Source: Citricoccus alkalitolerans
Lineage (GTDB): Bacteria; Actinomycetota; Actinomycetes; Actinomycetales; Micrococcaceae
Assembly: GCF_039528175.1 (NCBI RefSeq)
Contig: NZ_BAAALH010000002.1
Coordinates: 558,001 to 622,000 of the forward strand
Length of the DNA: 64,000 bases
Direction: 5' to 3'
The notes below the pieces were generated by a model that was not told the DNA's origin, did no database searches, and saw only the letters and a list, made by a program, of their open reading frames with translations. Below are positions 16,088 through 24,485 of the stretch, piece after piece. The first letter of the stretch is position 1; each line of letters starts with the position of its first letter. A program made the position numbers and the translations under genes.

Positions 16088-16855
16088 TCAACCGAGGCCG
16101 CTGGATCCGCCGGCTGCCCCACCCCGCCAGGGGTGCTGACTGGCGCCGTGTTGCCGGATCCAGGCATGCATGGCGATTCCGGCAGCCACCCCGGCGTTGA
16201 TCGACCGGGTGGATCCGTACTGCGCGATGGACAGCGTGGCCTCGGCCGCAGCGTGCACCTCCTCGGACAGCCCGGGGCCCTCCTGGCCGAACACCAGCAC
16301 GCACCGTTCGGGCAGGTCATACGTTTCCAACGGCACGGAGTCCGGGAAGATGTCGATGCCGATCACGGCCAGCCCCTCGGCCGCCGCCCATGCCGTGAAG
16401 TCCTCGACAGAGGGGTGGTGGTGCACGTGCAGATAGCGGTCCGTGACCATGGCCCCGCGGCGGTTCCAGCGGCGCCGGCCGATGATGTGCACGCCGGCCG
16501 CATTGAAGGCATTGGCGGTGCGCACCACGGTCCCGATGTTCAGATCATGCTGCCAGTTCTCGATCGCCACGTGGAATGGGTGCCGCCTGGAGTCCAGGTC
16601 TGCCACAATCGCCTCGAGCGTCCAGTACCGGTAGTGGTCCGCCACATTGCGCCGGTCGCCCTCGCGCAGGAGTTCGGGGTCCCACTGCTCCCCCGCGGGC
16701 CAATCACCCTCCCAGGGGCCCACGCCCACCTCGCGCTTGGCCTCCCCGGTGCTCACGACGTCGGCGCCCGGCTCCACCAGCACGTCGGGCTCGGGTGCCC
16801 CCCGAGCAGGGGCGAGGGAGTCGCCCGAGGCTACCGGGCCGGCGTCGGGCGTCAC
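16088..16855 (-). CDS. TrmH/SpoU-family RNA 2'-O-methyltransferase
   Basis: Encodes 255 residues. The three SPOUT motifs are all present: NIGTVVRTANAFNAAGV, LVFGQEGPGLSEE and SINAGVAAGIAMHAW, which build the knotted S-adenosylmethionine site. It should methylate ribose in tRNA or rRNA; the exact target is not clear. The N-terminal 70 residues are family-specific. The GTG at 16855 overlaps the preceding gene's stop (GTGA), which sets the start; the frame upstream of it is only antisense noise. Confidence 0.88.
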   Translation of the reverse strand: MTPDAGPVASGDSLAPARGAPEPDVLVEPGADVVSTGEAKREVGVGPWEGDWPAGEQWDPELLREGDRRNVADHYRYWTLEAIVADLDSRRHPFHVAIENWQHDLNIGTVVRTANAFNAAGVHIIGRRRWNRRGAMVTDRYLHVHHHPSVEDFTAWAAAEGLAVIGIDIFPDSVPLETYDLPERCVLVFGQEGPGLSEEVHAAAEATLSIAQYGSTRSINAGVAAGIAMHAWIRQHGASQHPWRGGAAGGSSGLG

Positions 16856-17181
16856 TTGACGCGGTCGACGAGCGCCCAGGAGGCGAGCGCCGAGGCCCCT
16901 GCCACGGTCAGGACGGCCGGCCACGGACCGATCCTCTTGGCCAGCGGGTGGGAGGCGCCGAAGCCGCCGATGTACAACACCGACAGCGTGACGGTGGTGG
17001 CGGCGCCACCCTTGGCGGCCCACGTGCGGCCCGCGTAGGCACCGGCCGCGGCCAGGACCACACCGCCGAGGGCGCGGACGCCGGTCTCGCGGGCGGTGAG
17101 GTAGCCGCCGACGAGCCCGAGGGCGGCCAGGGGGGCGGTCACGACGGACTCTGCGGGCTTGAACACACCGGTTTCGCTCAT
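16852..17181 (-). CDS. Small hydrophobic membrane protein
   Basis: Encodes 109 residues with about four hydrophobic segments rich in Ala and Gly (APLAALGLVGGYL, ALGGVVLAAAGAYAG, TVTLSVLYIGGFG, LTVAGASALASWAL). No catalytic motif and no recognised family; it is probably an integral membrane protein. The ATG at 17181 starts with MSETGVF; a TACCGT hexamer ends 7 bases before it and no ribosome site is seen. Its stop overlaps the start of the methyltransferase gene by 4 bases, so the two are cotranscribed. Confidence 0.7.
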   Translation of the reverse strand: MSETGVFKPAESVVTAPLAALGLVGGYLTARETGVRALGGVVLAAAGAYAGRTWAAKGGAATTVTLSVLYIGGFGASHPLAKRIGPWPAVLTVAGASALASWALVDRVK

Positions 17182-17188
17182 GGGCACC

Positions 17189-17194
17189 ACGGTA
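17189..17194 (-). promoter_or_regulatory. Possible -10 hexamer for small membrane protein gene
   Basis: TACCGT ends 7 bases before the ATG at 17181. The spacing fits a leaderless or near-leaderless transcript, but the hexamer is weaker than others in the window. Confidence 0.35.
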
Positions 17195-17210
17195 GCCGCT
17201 GTCTCCGGCG

Positions 17211-17216
17211 CACAAT
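17211..17216 (+). promoter_or_regulatory. Possible -10 hexamer for CorA-like gene
   Basis: CACAAT sits at -12 to -7 relative to the GTG at 17223, and no Shine-Dalgarno sequence is present. This is the same geometry as in the other leaderless candidates, with a non-T first base. Confidence 0.4.
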
Positions 17217-17222
17217 GGACCC

Positions 17223-18233
17223 GTGACCATCGTCGACAACGCCATCTACAAGGACGGCCAGCGCATTCTGGCGCCCACCTCACTGCAGGAGACCTTCGAG
17301 CAGTGCAAACGGCTCGGCGGGATGGCGTGGGTGGGGCTGTACCGGCCGGATGAGGCGGAATTGCAGGAGGTGGCGCACGAGCTCAATCTGCACGAGCTGG
17401 CCGTGGAGGACGCCCTGGTGGGCGGGCAGCGGGCCAAGCTCGAACACTATGGCGACGACCGCTTCTTCGTATTGATCCCGGCCCGGTACCTGGACGAGAC
17501 GGAGACGGTGGAGTTCGGCGAGCTCAACGTGTTCGTCGGCCGCGACTTCGTGGTCACGGTCCGCCATTCCGAGGTCCCGGACCTCTCCCGGGTCCGTCGC
17601 CACCTGGAGGAGCAACAGCCGGAACTGCTCTCCGCCGGCACCTCCGCCGTGGTGCATGGGATCCTCGACTCCGTGGTGGACGACTACTTCCCCGTGGCCG
17701 AGGGCCTGGAGAACGACATCGCCGAAATCGAGGACGAGATCTTCGCCGGGGACGGCAACGTGACCCGCCGCATCTACGAGCTCTCCCGCGAGGTGGTGGG
17801 CTTCCAACGGGCCATCCGGTCCCTGCCACACATGCTGGAGACCATGATCGATGCCCTCAGCAAGGAGCAGGATGCTGATCCGGGCAAGCTCGAGGTGGTC
17901 CGCAAACTGCGCGACGTGCACGATCACACTGTATTGATCAACGACCGGGTCGCCTCCATGCGCACGATGCTCGAACATACCCTGGAACTGGACTCCACCT
18001 TGACCTCGAAGAAGCTCGCCGAGGTCTCCGTGGCGCAGAACGAGCAGGTCAAGCGCATCTCATCCTGGGCGGCCATCATCTTCGCGCCCCAGCTGGTGGG
18101 CTCGGTCTACGGCATGAACTTCGACCTCATGCCCGAACTGCACTGGGTGTGGGGCTACCCGTTCGCCCTCGGGCTGATGCTGGCGGTGGCCCTGACGTTG
18201 TTCATCCTGTTCAAGCGCAACGACTGGTTGTAG
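17223..18233 (+). CDS. corA: CorA-family magnesium/cobalt transporter
   Basis: Encodes 336 residues with the CorA architecture: a large N-terminal cytoplasmic alpha/beta domain, long helices (DSVVDDYFPVAEGLENDIAEIE), then two C-terminal membrane segments. The selectivity motif GMN is residues 297-299 in VYGMNFDLMPEL, at the end of the first membrane helix. A basic end (FKRNDW) matches the family. It should form a pentameric channel for Mg2+ uptake. The start is GTG, on a short divergent spacer. Confidence 0.93.
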   Translation: MTIVDNAIYKDGQRILAPTSLQETFEQCKRLGGMAWVGLYRPDEAELQEVAHELNLHELAVEDALVGGQRAKLEHYGDDRFFVLIPARYLDETETVEFGELNVFVGRDFVVTVRHSEVPDLSRVRRHLEEQQPELLSAGTSAVVHGILDSVVDDYFPVAEGLENDIAEIEDEIFAGDGNVTRRIYELSREVVGFQRAIRSLPHMLETMIDALSKEQDADPGKLEVVRKLRDVHDHTVLINDRVASMRTMLEHTLELDSTLTSKKLAEVSVAQNEQVKRISSWAAIIFAPQLVGSVYGMNFDLMPELHWVWGYPFALGLMLAVALTLFILFKRNDWL

Positions 18234-18253
18234 CCCACGGGTCTCCGAACCGC

Positions 18254-18817
18254 TCAGTCGAGGCCGAGCTCGTCCTTGCCGTAGGCATACAGGTACTTCA
18301 CCCCGGCCTCCTCCTCGATGCGTTCGGCGGAACCCGTGTCCCGGTCCACGATCACGGCCACGGCCTGAACCAGGCCGCCGGCCTGGCGGACTCCCTCGAC
18401 GGCGGTCAGCGCCGAACCACCGGTGGTGGAAGTGTCCTCGAGGACGACGACGGGGCGCCCTTCCACGGACGGCCCCTCCACCTGACGGCCCATGCCGTAG
18501 GACTTCTGCGCCTTGCGGACCACGAAGGCATCCAGGGGCCGGCCCTGACGGCCGGCCTCGTGCAGCATGGCGGTGCCGACCGGGTCCGCGCCCATGGTCA
18601 GTCCGCCGACGGCCTGGGCCTCGACTCCAGCCTCGTCCAGCAGGTCCAGCATGACCCGGCCCACCAGGGGAGCGGCCTCGTGGTGGAGGGTGATGCGGCG
18701 CAGGTCGATGTAGTAGTCGGCCTCCTTGCCGGAGGAGAGGGTGACCCTTCCGCGCACCACGGCCAGTTCCTTGATGAGTTCCAGCAGTCGGGCACGGTCC
18801 TGAGTCTGAGTCGTCAT
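18254..18817 (-). CDS. pyrE: Orotate phosphoribosyltransferase
   Basis: Makes orotidine 5'-monophosphate from orotate and phosphoribosyl pyrophosphate in pyrimidine synthesis. The 187-residue product has the PRPP-binding loop VLEDTSTTGGSALTA and the flexible lysine region RKAQKSYGMG of PyrE. The start is set at ATG 18817 because TAGGAT ends 7 bases before it; the ATG three codons earlier overlaps that hexamer and would fall outside the transcript. It is convergent with corA at a 20-base gap. Confidence 0.94.
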   Translation of the reverse strand: MTTQTQDRARLLELIKELAVVRGRVTLSSGKEADYYIDLRRITLHHEAAPLVGRVMLDLLDEAGVEAQAVGGLTMGADPVGTAMLHEAGRQGRPLDAFVVRKAQKSYGMGRQVEGPSVEGRPVVVLEDTSTTGGSALTAVEGVRQAGGLVQAVAVIVDRDTGSAERIEEEAGVKYLYAYGKDELGLD

Positions 18818-18824
18818 GGACTCC

Positions 18825-18830
18825 ATCCTA
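18825..18830 (-). promoter_or_regulatory. -10 hexamer of pyrE
   Basis: TAGGAT on the minus strand, 7 bases before ATG 18817. It fits a leaderless transcript and decides between the two candidate starts. Confidence 0.5.
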
Positions 18831-18867
18831 GATTCCCCCGGCTCTGGATTCTCCGGCAGCCCACTCC

Positions 18868-18873
18868 TAGGGT
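18868..18873 (+). promoter_or_regulatory. -10 hexamer of the MarR-family gene
   Basis: TAGGGT at -12 to -7 relative to ATG 18880. There is no ribosome-binding sequence, so a leaderless mRNA is likely. Confidence 0.55.
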
Positions 18874-18879
18874 GGTGCC

Positions 18880-19344
18880 ATGAGTGACCCCATTGACCGG
18901 GACGCCCCGTCGGGCAACCCCACCGAACAGATGCTCAGCTACTGGATCAACCTGGTGGACACCCTGCTGACCACGCGCGTCAACGAGTCCCTCGCCGAAC
19001 ACGGACTCACACGCGCCCAGTGGCACCTGATGAACACCCTGACGGCCCGGCCTCAGACCACCGAGGAACTCAGGCAGTCGCTGGCGCCCGCCGCGGCCAC
19101 CACCGAGGAGGGGCCGCGAACGGTGGAAGAGCACCTGGACGAGCTCGTCGAGTCCGGCTGGCTGGTGGCCGAGGGCGGGATGTACACGCTGACCAGCACG
19201 GGCCGCACGTCCGGCGAGCGCGTGGCCGCCGTGGTCGAGGAGCTGCGGGCCGAGATCACCGAGGGGTTCAATGACAGCGAGTACCAGATGGTGGTCCAGG
19301 CGCTGAAGACCATGGCCAGGAACCTCGGCTGGGAACATGCCTGA
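18880..19344 (+). CDS. MarR-family transcriptional regulator
   Basis: Encodes 154 residues with the MarR winged-helix pattern: a first dimerisation helix, HGLTRAQWHLMNTLTARPQTTEELRQSL across the recognition region, EEHLDELVESGWLV and the wing segment YTLTSTGRTSGERV. The C-terminal helix completes the dimer interface. Its ligand and targets are unknown. It stands between pyrE (divergent) and nadE (same strand, own promoter), and neither is an obvious regulated partner. Confidence 0.85.
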   Translation: MSDPIDRDAPSGNPTEQMLSYWINLVDTLLTTRVNESLAEHGLTRAQWHLMNTLTARPQTTEELRQSLAPAAATTEEGPRTVEEHLDELVESGWLVAEGGMYTLTSTGRTSGERVAAVVEELRAEITEGFNDSEYQMVVQALKTMARNLGWEHA

Positions 19345-19358
19345 AACATCCAGGCCCC

Positions 19359-19364
19359 TAGGCT
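19359..19364 (+). promoter_or_regulatory. -10 hexamer of nadE
   Basis: TAGGCT at -12 to -7 relative to ATG 19371, the same placement as at several other genes here. No Shine-Dalgarno sequence is visible. Confidence 0.55.
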
Positions 19365-19370
19365 GGGCTC

Positions 19371-20195
19371 ATGCGTGAACTGCAGCGAGAGATCATCGCC
19401 GAGATGGGTGTCAGTCCCGAGATCGATCCGGCCGTCGAGGCGGCCAGACGCGTGGCCTTCCTTCAGGACTATCTTCGGACCACCGGAGCGCAGGGATTCG
19501 TCCTCGGCATCTCCGGAGGCCTGGACTCCACCCTGGCGGGCCGTTTGGCGCAGCTGGCCGTCGAGGGGCTGAGGGCCGAGGGCGGACAGGCCGAGTTCGT
19601 CGCGGTCCGCCTGCCCTACAACGTGCAGCATGACGAGGACGACGCCCAGGCCGCCCTGGACTTCATCGGCGCCGACCGTGAGGTCACCTATGACATAGCC
19701 GCCGCCGTGGACGGGTTCGAGTCCGAGTTCGCCTCCGCCATCGGTGAACCGATCTCCGACTTCAACAAGGGCAATGTCAAGGCGCGCGTGCGCATGGTCG
19801 CCCAGTATGCGATCGCCGGGGGGCGTGGCCTCCTGGTGATCGGCACGGACCAGGCCGCCGAGTCCGTGACCGGTTTCTTCACCAAGTACGGCGACGGCGG
19901 CGTGGACGTGCTGCCCCTGTTCGGCTTGCACAAGCGCCAGAACCGTGCGCTGCTCCAGCACCTCGGAGCAGCCGAGCGGCTGTGGGCCAAGGTGCCCACT
20001 GCGGACCTGCTGGACGGTAAGCCGGGCCAGACTGACGAGGCCGAACTCGGCCTGGACTATGACACGATCGACGACTACCTCGAGGGCCGGACCATCCCGG
20101 ACGAGGCCGCCCAGAAGCTGGAATCGATCTACCTGCGCTCCCGGCACAAGCGCACCACGCCGGTGACCATCCTGGACGAATGGTGGCGCGGTTGA
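19371..20195 (+). CDS. nadE: NAD(+) synthase, ammonia-dependent
   Basis: Forms NAD+ from deamido-NAD+, ATP and ammonia, the last step of NAD synthesis. The 274-residue length is that of the E. coli/B. subtilis type without a glutaminase domain. The PP-loop SGGLDST starts at residue 48, and VRLPYNVQHDEDDAQ, NFKGN-like SDFNKGNVKARVRM, GTDQAAESVTGFFTKYGDGG and LLDGKPGQTDEAELG are all family blocks. It converges on an ABC permease gene with a 24-base gap. Confidence 0.95.
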   Translation: MRELQREIIAEMGVSPEIDPAVEAARRVAFLQDYLRTTGAQGFVLGISGGLDSTLAGRLAQLAVEGLRAEGGQAEFVAVRLPYNVQHDEDDAQAALDFIGADREVTYDIAAAVDGFESEFASAIGEPISDFNKGNVKARVRMVAQYAIAGGRGLLVIGTDQAAESVTGFFTKYGDGGVDVLPLFGLHKRQNRALLQHLGAAERLWAKVPTADLLDGKPGQTDEAELGLDYDTIDDYLEGRTIPDEAAQKLESIYLRSRHKRTTPVTILDEWWRG

Positions 20196-20219
20196 CGTTC
20201 GCCCGGGCATGACGCTGGC

Positions 20220-21002
20220 CTAACGCCCCACAGGCACCTTCCGCATGACCAGCCAGGACACCCCGTTGGCGAGGACGGCGATCACGAACAGCAGGCCGGA
20301 GATCTTGGCGATGAGGTTCGTCGAGAAGAACGTCATGAAGTCCATCCCGGTGCCGAGCACCAGGGCCAGCGCCCCGAGGATGACCACCAGCAGCCCGGCG
20401 ATCCCGGCCATCACGCCGTACTGGCTCCATCGCAGGTAGACCGCTGCCAGTCCGGCCCCGACCGAGAGGCACGCCAAGGTGATCGCGAAGCTGATGAGCA
20501 GGGTCGCCCCCAGGTCGCCGTCACCAAGTGCGTAGACATCGAACATGCGCGCTCCGGTGAACCAGTGGCCGGTGGCCTGCTCCAGCAGCAGGAAGACCCC
20601 CATCAGGGCGGACAGGTAGGTGGACTGCACCACGATCCACAGGGCGGTCCCGGCCCAGTAGTGCCGGCGGGTGGATCCCATCATGCCGATGGCGAAGGGC
20701 ATGGTCCGGGCGTAGGCGTAGACACCGATCGTCACGATGAAGCCCGGCCAGGACCACAGCGCCGCCTGGTTGTAGCGGAAGCCTTCGGCGATCTCTTCGG
20801 CCGTGGCCGGTGTCAGGGCCACCAGCAGCAGGAAGATGACGACGCACACGGCGGCCACGGAGGCCAGCATGATGATCGGCACCCAGACCATCTGCAGGCG
20901 GTCCACGAAGTGCAGTCGGACGATCCGCAGGACGGGATTCATCCCGCGGTGGGCAGTGGCGGCCGGGGAAGGCCCGGCCTGGGTCAGGGTTGCGGTGCTC
21001 AT
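20220..21002 (-). CDS. ABC transporter permease, YtrC/D-like
   Basis: Encodes a 260-residue integral membrane protein with six likely membrane segments and no catalytic motif. The order GntR regulator, ATPase, permease and the short 4-base overlap with the ATPase gene (ATGA) mark it as the membrane partner of the ABC protein. Exporters of this YtrA-type layout often respond to cell-wall-active compounds; that role is inferred from context. The ATG at 21002 has GGAGTCACG upstream. Confidence 0.8.
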   Translation of the reverse strand: MSTATLTQAGPSPAATAHRGMNPVLRIVRLHFVDRLQMVWVPIIMLASVAAVCVVIFLLLVALTPATAEEIAEGFRYNQAALWSWPGFIVTIGVYAYARTMPFAIGMMGSTRRHYWAGTALWIVVQSTYLSALMGVFLLLEQATGHWFTGARMFDVYALGDGDLGATLLISFAITLACLSVGAGLAAVYLRWSQYGVMAGIAGLLVVILGALALVLGTGMDFMTFFSTNLIAKISGLLFVIAVLANGVSWLVMRKVPVGR

Positions 21003-22175
21003 CGTGACTCCTTCGGGGTTCCGGCGGCGGTTTCGTCCACGGTGTCGGTGGGCCGCGAGCCGATCGCGGCCACCAGGTCCTGGAGTCCGACCGGTCCGAT
21101 CTCCAGGTGTTGTTCGGCCGCGGCGTCGGCCAGGCCGGCGTCGGGCTGCCCGGCCAGGGTGACGGAGGACAGGCCGCCGATCCGGCGCGAGTGCAGGACG
21201 CTCCTGCCCTCCGAGAGCTGCCCGACGGCGGCCGCCGGGCCGGAGAGGNNNNNNNNNNNNNNNNNNNNNNNNNNNNNNNNNNAGGGAGAAGGCGGCGCTG
21301 CGCGCCGAGTCCGAGTCGGCGTCCATGAGGATCCGGCCGTCGTCGATCACCAGGACCTTCTCCAACAGGTCCGCGGCCTCATCGATGAGGTGGGTGGACA
21401 TCACGATGGTGCGGGGGTGCTCCAGGTAGTCCTGCAGCATCACGTCGTAGAACAGCTGGCGGGCGGTGGCATCCAGGCCGAGGTAGGGCTCGTCGAAGAA
21501 TGTCAGCGGGGCCCGGGAGGCGAGGCCGACGACGATCGCCACCGAGGACAGCTGTCCGCGCGAGAGCTTCTGGATCTTGGTCTCCACCGGCAGCCGGAAC
21601 ATCCTCACCAGCCGTTCGGCGAATTCCTGGTCCCAGCTCTCGAAGAACCAGGGGGCGGACTTCAGCACGTGCCCGGCCTTGAAGGACTCCGGGTACTTCT
21701 GGTTCTCCCGGGCGAAGCACAGGTGTGAGGCCGTCTCGACGTCCTCGAAGGGTTCCCGGCCCATCACGGAGACCTCCCCCTGGGTGGCCCGGTCCTGCCC
21801 GGAGAGGATGGACAGGGCGGTGGTCTTACCGGCGCCGTTGCGGCCGAGCAGGCCGCAGATGGAGTTGGCGGGGATATCGAAGTCGAGGCCGTGCAGAATC
21901 TCCTTGCGGCCGAAGGACTTCCGCAGCCCGCGAACGCTGATCACCGCCTCGGGATTGATCGGCTGCCCGGCCGGCAGCGGCCGGGCCTCGTGGCTCAGGG
22001 CGTCGGCGGCATGGCCGATGCCCGTGCCACTACCGGACGTGGGCTCGGCCGCAAAGGGCGCGGCGGCCGCAGTGCCGGACGAGGTGCCAGGCGTGGTTCC
22101 GGATGGGGCGTCGCGTGCCGTGCGGTTGATGCCGCCGGGAGCGGTCTCGGGAACGGTGTTGGGAGTGACGTGCAT
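20999..22175 (-). CDS. ABC transporter ATP-binding protein, interrupted by an assembly gap
   Basis: An N-terminal low-complexity tail of about 75 residues precedes a typical ATPase: Walker A GRNGAGKTT, signature LSRGQLSS and Walker B LTFFDEPYLGLD, as in YtrB-type exporters. A run of 34 N (21249-21282) interrupts the gene. Before the gap the frame starts at ATG 22175 (GGGGGAATC upstream); after it, a different frame reads coherently (HSRRIGGLSSVTLAGQPDAG) and ends at 20999-21001, overlapping the permease ATG. The recorded gap length therefore cannot be exact, and a multiple of three would restore one gene. I regard it as intact in the organism. Confidence 0.75.
21249..21282. other. Assembly gap (34 N)
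   Basis: A run of 34 undetermined bases inside the ABC ATPase gene. The coding frames on its two sides do not join with this length. Confidence 0.99.
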
Positions 22176-22183
22176 GATTCCCC

Positions 22184-22594
22184 CTACAGGGCTGATCGGG
22201 TGGTGTCTGCGATGGTCGTGAGATCGGCGGCGGTACTGCGGATCATCTCGGAGAGGTCCTCCGGAGTGATCTCCAACCGGGCCGCCTCGGTGAGCAACGG
22301 GTGGATGTACTGCCGGGTGAAGGCCTCGCGGCGGGAGCTCAGTAGTTTCTGCCGGGCACCGGGCACCACGAACATGCCGATGCCCCGTTTCTTGTAGAGG
22401 ATCCCCGTGTCCACCAGCAGATTGATCCCCTTGTTGGCGGTGGCCGGATTGATCCGGAGGAACGCGGAGAACTCGGTGGTGGAGGGCACCTGCGTCTCCT
22501 CCGGGTAGGTTCCGTCCACGATCCCCTGCTCGATCCGGAGCGCCAGCTGGCGGAAGATCGGCTGCGTGGCGTCCATCTCCATGCGGCGCTCCAT
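22184..22594 (-). CDS. GntR-family transcriptional regulator, YtrA subfamily
   Basis: Encodes up to 136 residues: a GntR winged helix (PIFRQLALRIEQGIVDGTYPEET, QVPSTTEFSAFLRINPATANKGINLL) followed by a short C-terminal helix pair, the size of the YtrA subfamily whose members repress adjacent ABC exporter operons. The start is uncertain: ATG 22594 has no spaced ribosome site, whereas ATG 22582 has GGAG six bases upstream. It is first in the operon, 8 bases before the ATPase gene. A GTTAC/GTAAC inverted repeat lies upstream. Confidence 0.87.
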   Translation of the reverse strand: MERRMEMDATQPIFRQLALRIEQGIVDGTYPEETQVPSTTEFSAFLRINPATANKGINLLVDTGILYKKRGIGMFVVPGARQKLLSSRREAFTRQYIHPLLTEAARLEITPEDLSEMIRSTAADLTTIADTTRSAL

Positions 22595-22642
22595 TCCTCG
22601 GCGTCGGAACCGGCAGCCGCGGTCGGCCTGGTCCGTTGGTTC

Positions 22643-22656
22643 GTTACTTGTGTAAC
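22643..22656. promoter_or_regulatory. Candidate GntR/YtrA operator
   Basis: GTTACTTGTGTAAC is an inverted repeat with 5-base arms (GTTAC/GTAAC) and a 4-base spacer. It lies 49 bases upstream of the regulator gene in a locally A+T-richer patch, a suitable place for autoregulation. Binding is inferred from position and symmetry. Confidence 0.5.
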
Positions 22657-22768
22657 TAACCTAGCAACCCATCCGCTCCATGTCCATCCCCCTTTCTGTC
22701 GAGTCCGGGTGGGTAGTGCACGCGAATACCCACTGGACTCGACTGAGAATCTCCTGCCTCCGGTTCGT

Positions 22769-22774
22769 TAGGCT
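22769..22774 (+). promoter_or_regulatory. -10 hexamer of the exonuclease III gene
   Basis: TAGGCT at -12 to -7 relative to GTG 22781. It fits a leaderless transcript. Confidence 0.55.
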
Positions 22775-22780
22775 GGGCAG

Positions 22781-23599
22781 GTGAAGATCGCGACCTGGAA
22801 TGTGAACTCCCTCCGTGCCCGAGCCGACCGCGTCGAGTCCTGGCTCGAACGCACCGACGTGGATGTCCTGGCCATCCAGGAGACCAAGTGCAAGGACGAG
22901 AACTTCCCGTGGGAGCTCTTCGAGCGCATGGACTACGAGGTGGCTCACTTCGGCTTCTCCCAGTGGAACGGGGTGGCCATCGCCTCCCGCGTTGGCCTGA
23001 CTGACGTTGAGCGCACTTTCTCGGGCCAGCCCGCGTTCGGCAAGGGCGGCCTGGACCCGGTCCAGGAGGCCCGGGCCATCGCGGCGACCGTGGGAACGGG
23101 GGCGGACGCGGTGCGCCTGTGGTCCCTCTACGTCCCCAACGGCCGAGCCCTCGAGGACGAGCACATGCCCTACAAGCTGCAGTGGCTCCACGTCCTCAAG
23201 GAGCAGGCCGCCGCGGATCTCGCCGCAGACCCGAACCTGCGCCTGGCCCTGACGGGGGACTGGAACATCGCCCCGCAGGACGAGGACGTCTGGGACATCC
23301 AGTTCTTCCGGGACCAGGGCCTGACCCACGTGTCCGCACCGGAGCGCGCCGCCTTCCACGCCTTCGAGGAGGCCGGGTTCCAGGACGTCGTCCGCCCGCG
23401 CCACCCGGGCCCCGGGGTCTACACCTACTGGGACTACACGCAGTTGCGCTTCCCCAAGAAGGAGGGCATGCGCATCGACTTCGTCCTGGCCTCACCGGCT
23501 CTTGCCGACTCCGTCGCGGACGCCTGGATCGATCGTGAGGAACGCAAGGGCAAGGGCGCCTCGGACCATGCCCCCGTGGTCGTGGACCTCGGCCCCTGA
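22781..23599 (+). CDS. xth: Exodeoxyribonuclease III
   Basis: Repairs abasic sites and trims 3' ends in base-excision repair. The 272-residue product has all family blocks: ATWNVNSLRAR at the N terminus, AIQETKCKD with the metal-binding Glu, LTGDWNIAP, YTYWDYTQLRFPKKEGMRIDF and the final GKGASDHAPVV with the catalytic Asp-His. The start is GTG and directly begins the first strand. The unknown gene at 23611 follows after 11 bases and is probably cotranscribed. Confidence 0.94.
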   Translation: MKIATWNVNSLRARADRVESWLERTDVDVLAIQETKCKDENFPWELFERMDYEVAHFGFSQWNGVAIASRVGLTDVERTFSGQPAFGKGGLDPVQEARAIAATVGTGADAVRLWSLYVPNGRALEDEHMPYKLQWLHVLKEQAAADLAADPNLRLALTGDWNIAPQDEDVWDIQFFRDQGLTHVSAPERAAFHAFEEAGFQDVVRPRHPGPGVYTYWDYTQLRFPKKEGMRIDFVLASPALADSVADAWIDREERKGKGASDHAPVVVDLGP

Positions 23600-23610
23600 G
23601 CCGGAACGCC

Positions 23611-24441
23611 ATGGAGTACCAGTCCGAACTGCGCGTCTACCAGCCCCTCGCAGCCTTTCCCGACGCCGTCCAGGCCGAGTACCAGCGAGCCAGCCGCCGC
23701 ACGCGCGCGGCGGTCGAGCAGGAGTCCACCCTCCGGGCACAACGCCGGCTGCTGCGGGACGTCGCCGACCCGTTCCCGCACGGCCGTGACCTGGTCCGCG
23801 TGCTGCGGGTCCCCGTGGCCGACGGCGAGATCCCGGTCTCCGAGTACTTCTGCCCGGACGAGATGGCCCTGCGGAGCGAACTGGCGGCCGAGCAGCTGGC
23901 CGACTCGATGCGACCGCAGATCTTAACCTTGCTCGTCCCGGAGGCGGCCCGGCAGGCCAACATCGAGCGGCTGGCGGAGCGACTGGAGTTCGAGGACTCC
24001 GAGGCCCTGCACCAGGTCCATACCCGCACCGCGGTGTGGGGCGTGCCCGCCGGCTGGTTCGCATTGGTCCACGAGGACGATGAGGTGACCGTGATCGGGG
24101 ACCCGGACTCCCCCGAGTCCGTGCGCCGCACCGTGCCGTTGGAACTGGCCCTGGAGCGGGGCCGGCATGCCGCCGTCGTACTCTCCCTGCACGCCCCGGA
24201 CATGGACCTGCTGAACGACCTGACCATCCTGGTGTCCTGGCTGGAGTCCTTCCACCCGGATTCCCGTGTTGAGCTGGACTACGGCAGGCTGGCCCGGCTC
24301 GTGTGGCCGGACGACTCCCCCTTCGATGTCCGCACCGCGATCGAGGCCTTGGAGGACGGCGAGACCGAAGCCGCCGTGATCGCGAACCACCGGATGGTGC
24401 GCCGTTGGTTGCCGGTTCGGCAACTGGGGCGGGCGAGCTGA
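23611..24441 (+). CDS. Conserved hypothetical protein downstream of xth
   Basis: Encodes 276 residues. I do not recognise a domain. The N-terminal third is a charged, Arg-rich helical region (EYQRASRRTRAAVEQESTLR); the middle contains LEDEDE-type acidic turns and YFCPDEMAL; the C-terminal part reads like an alpha/beta domain. There are no membrane segments. It starts 11 bases after exonuclease III on the same strand and has normal coding composition, so it is a genuine gene. The proximity suggests, but does not show, a link to DNA repair. Confidence 0.7.
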   Translation: MEYQSELRVYQPLAAFPDAVQAEYQRASRRTRAAVEQESTLRAQRRLLRDVADPFPHGRDLVRVLRVPVADGEIPVSEYFCPDEMALRSELAAEQLADSMRPQILTLLVPEAARQANIERLAERLEFEDSEALHQVHTRTAVWGVPAGWFALVHEDDEVTVIGDPDSPESVRRTVPLELALERGRHAAVVLSLHAPDMDLLNDLTILVSWLESFHPDSRVELDYGRLARLVWPDDSPFDVRTAIEALEDGETEAAVIANHRMVRRWLPVRQLGRAS

Positions 24442-24473
24442 CGCACACCCCTTCCCTGGAACCGGCGGACCAC

Positions 24474-24479
24474 TAGGCT
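24474..24479 (+). promoter_or_regulatory. -10 hexamer of the GH13 glucosidase gene
   Basis: TAGGCT at -12 to -7 relative to ATG 24486. Same leaderless geometry as at nadE and xth. Confidence 0.55.
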
Positions 24480-24485
24480 GGGCGC

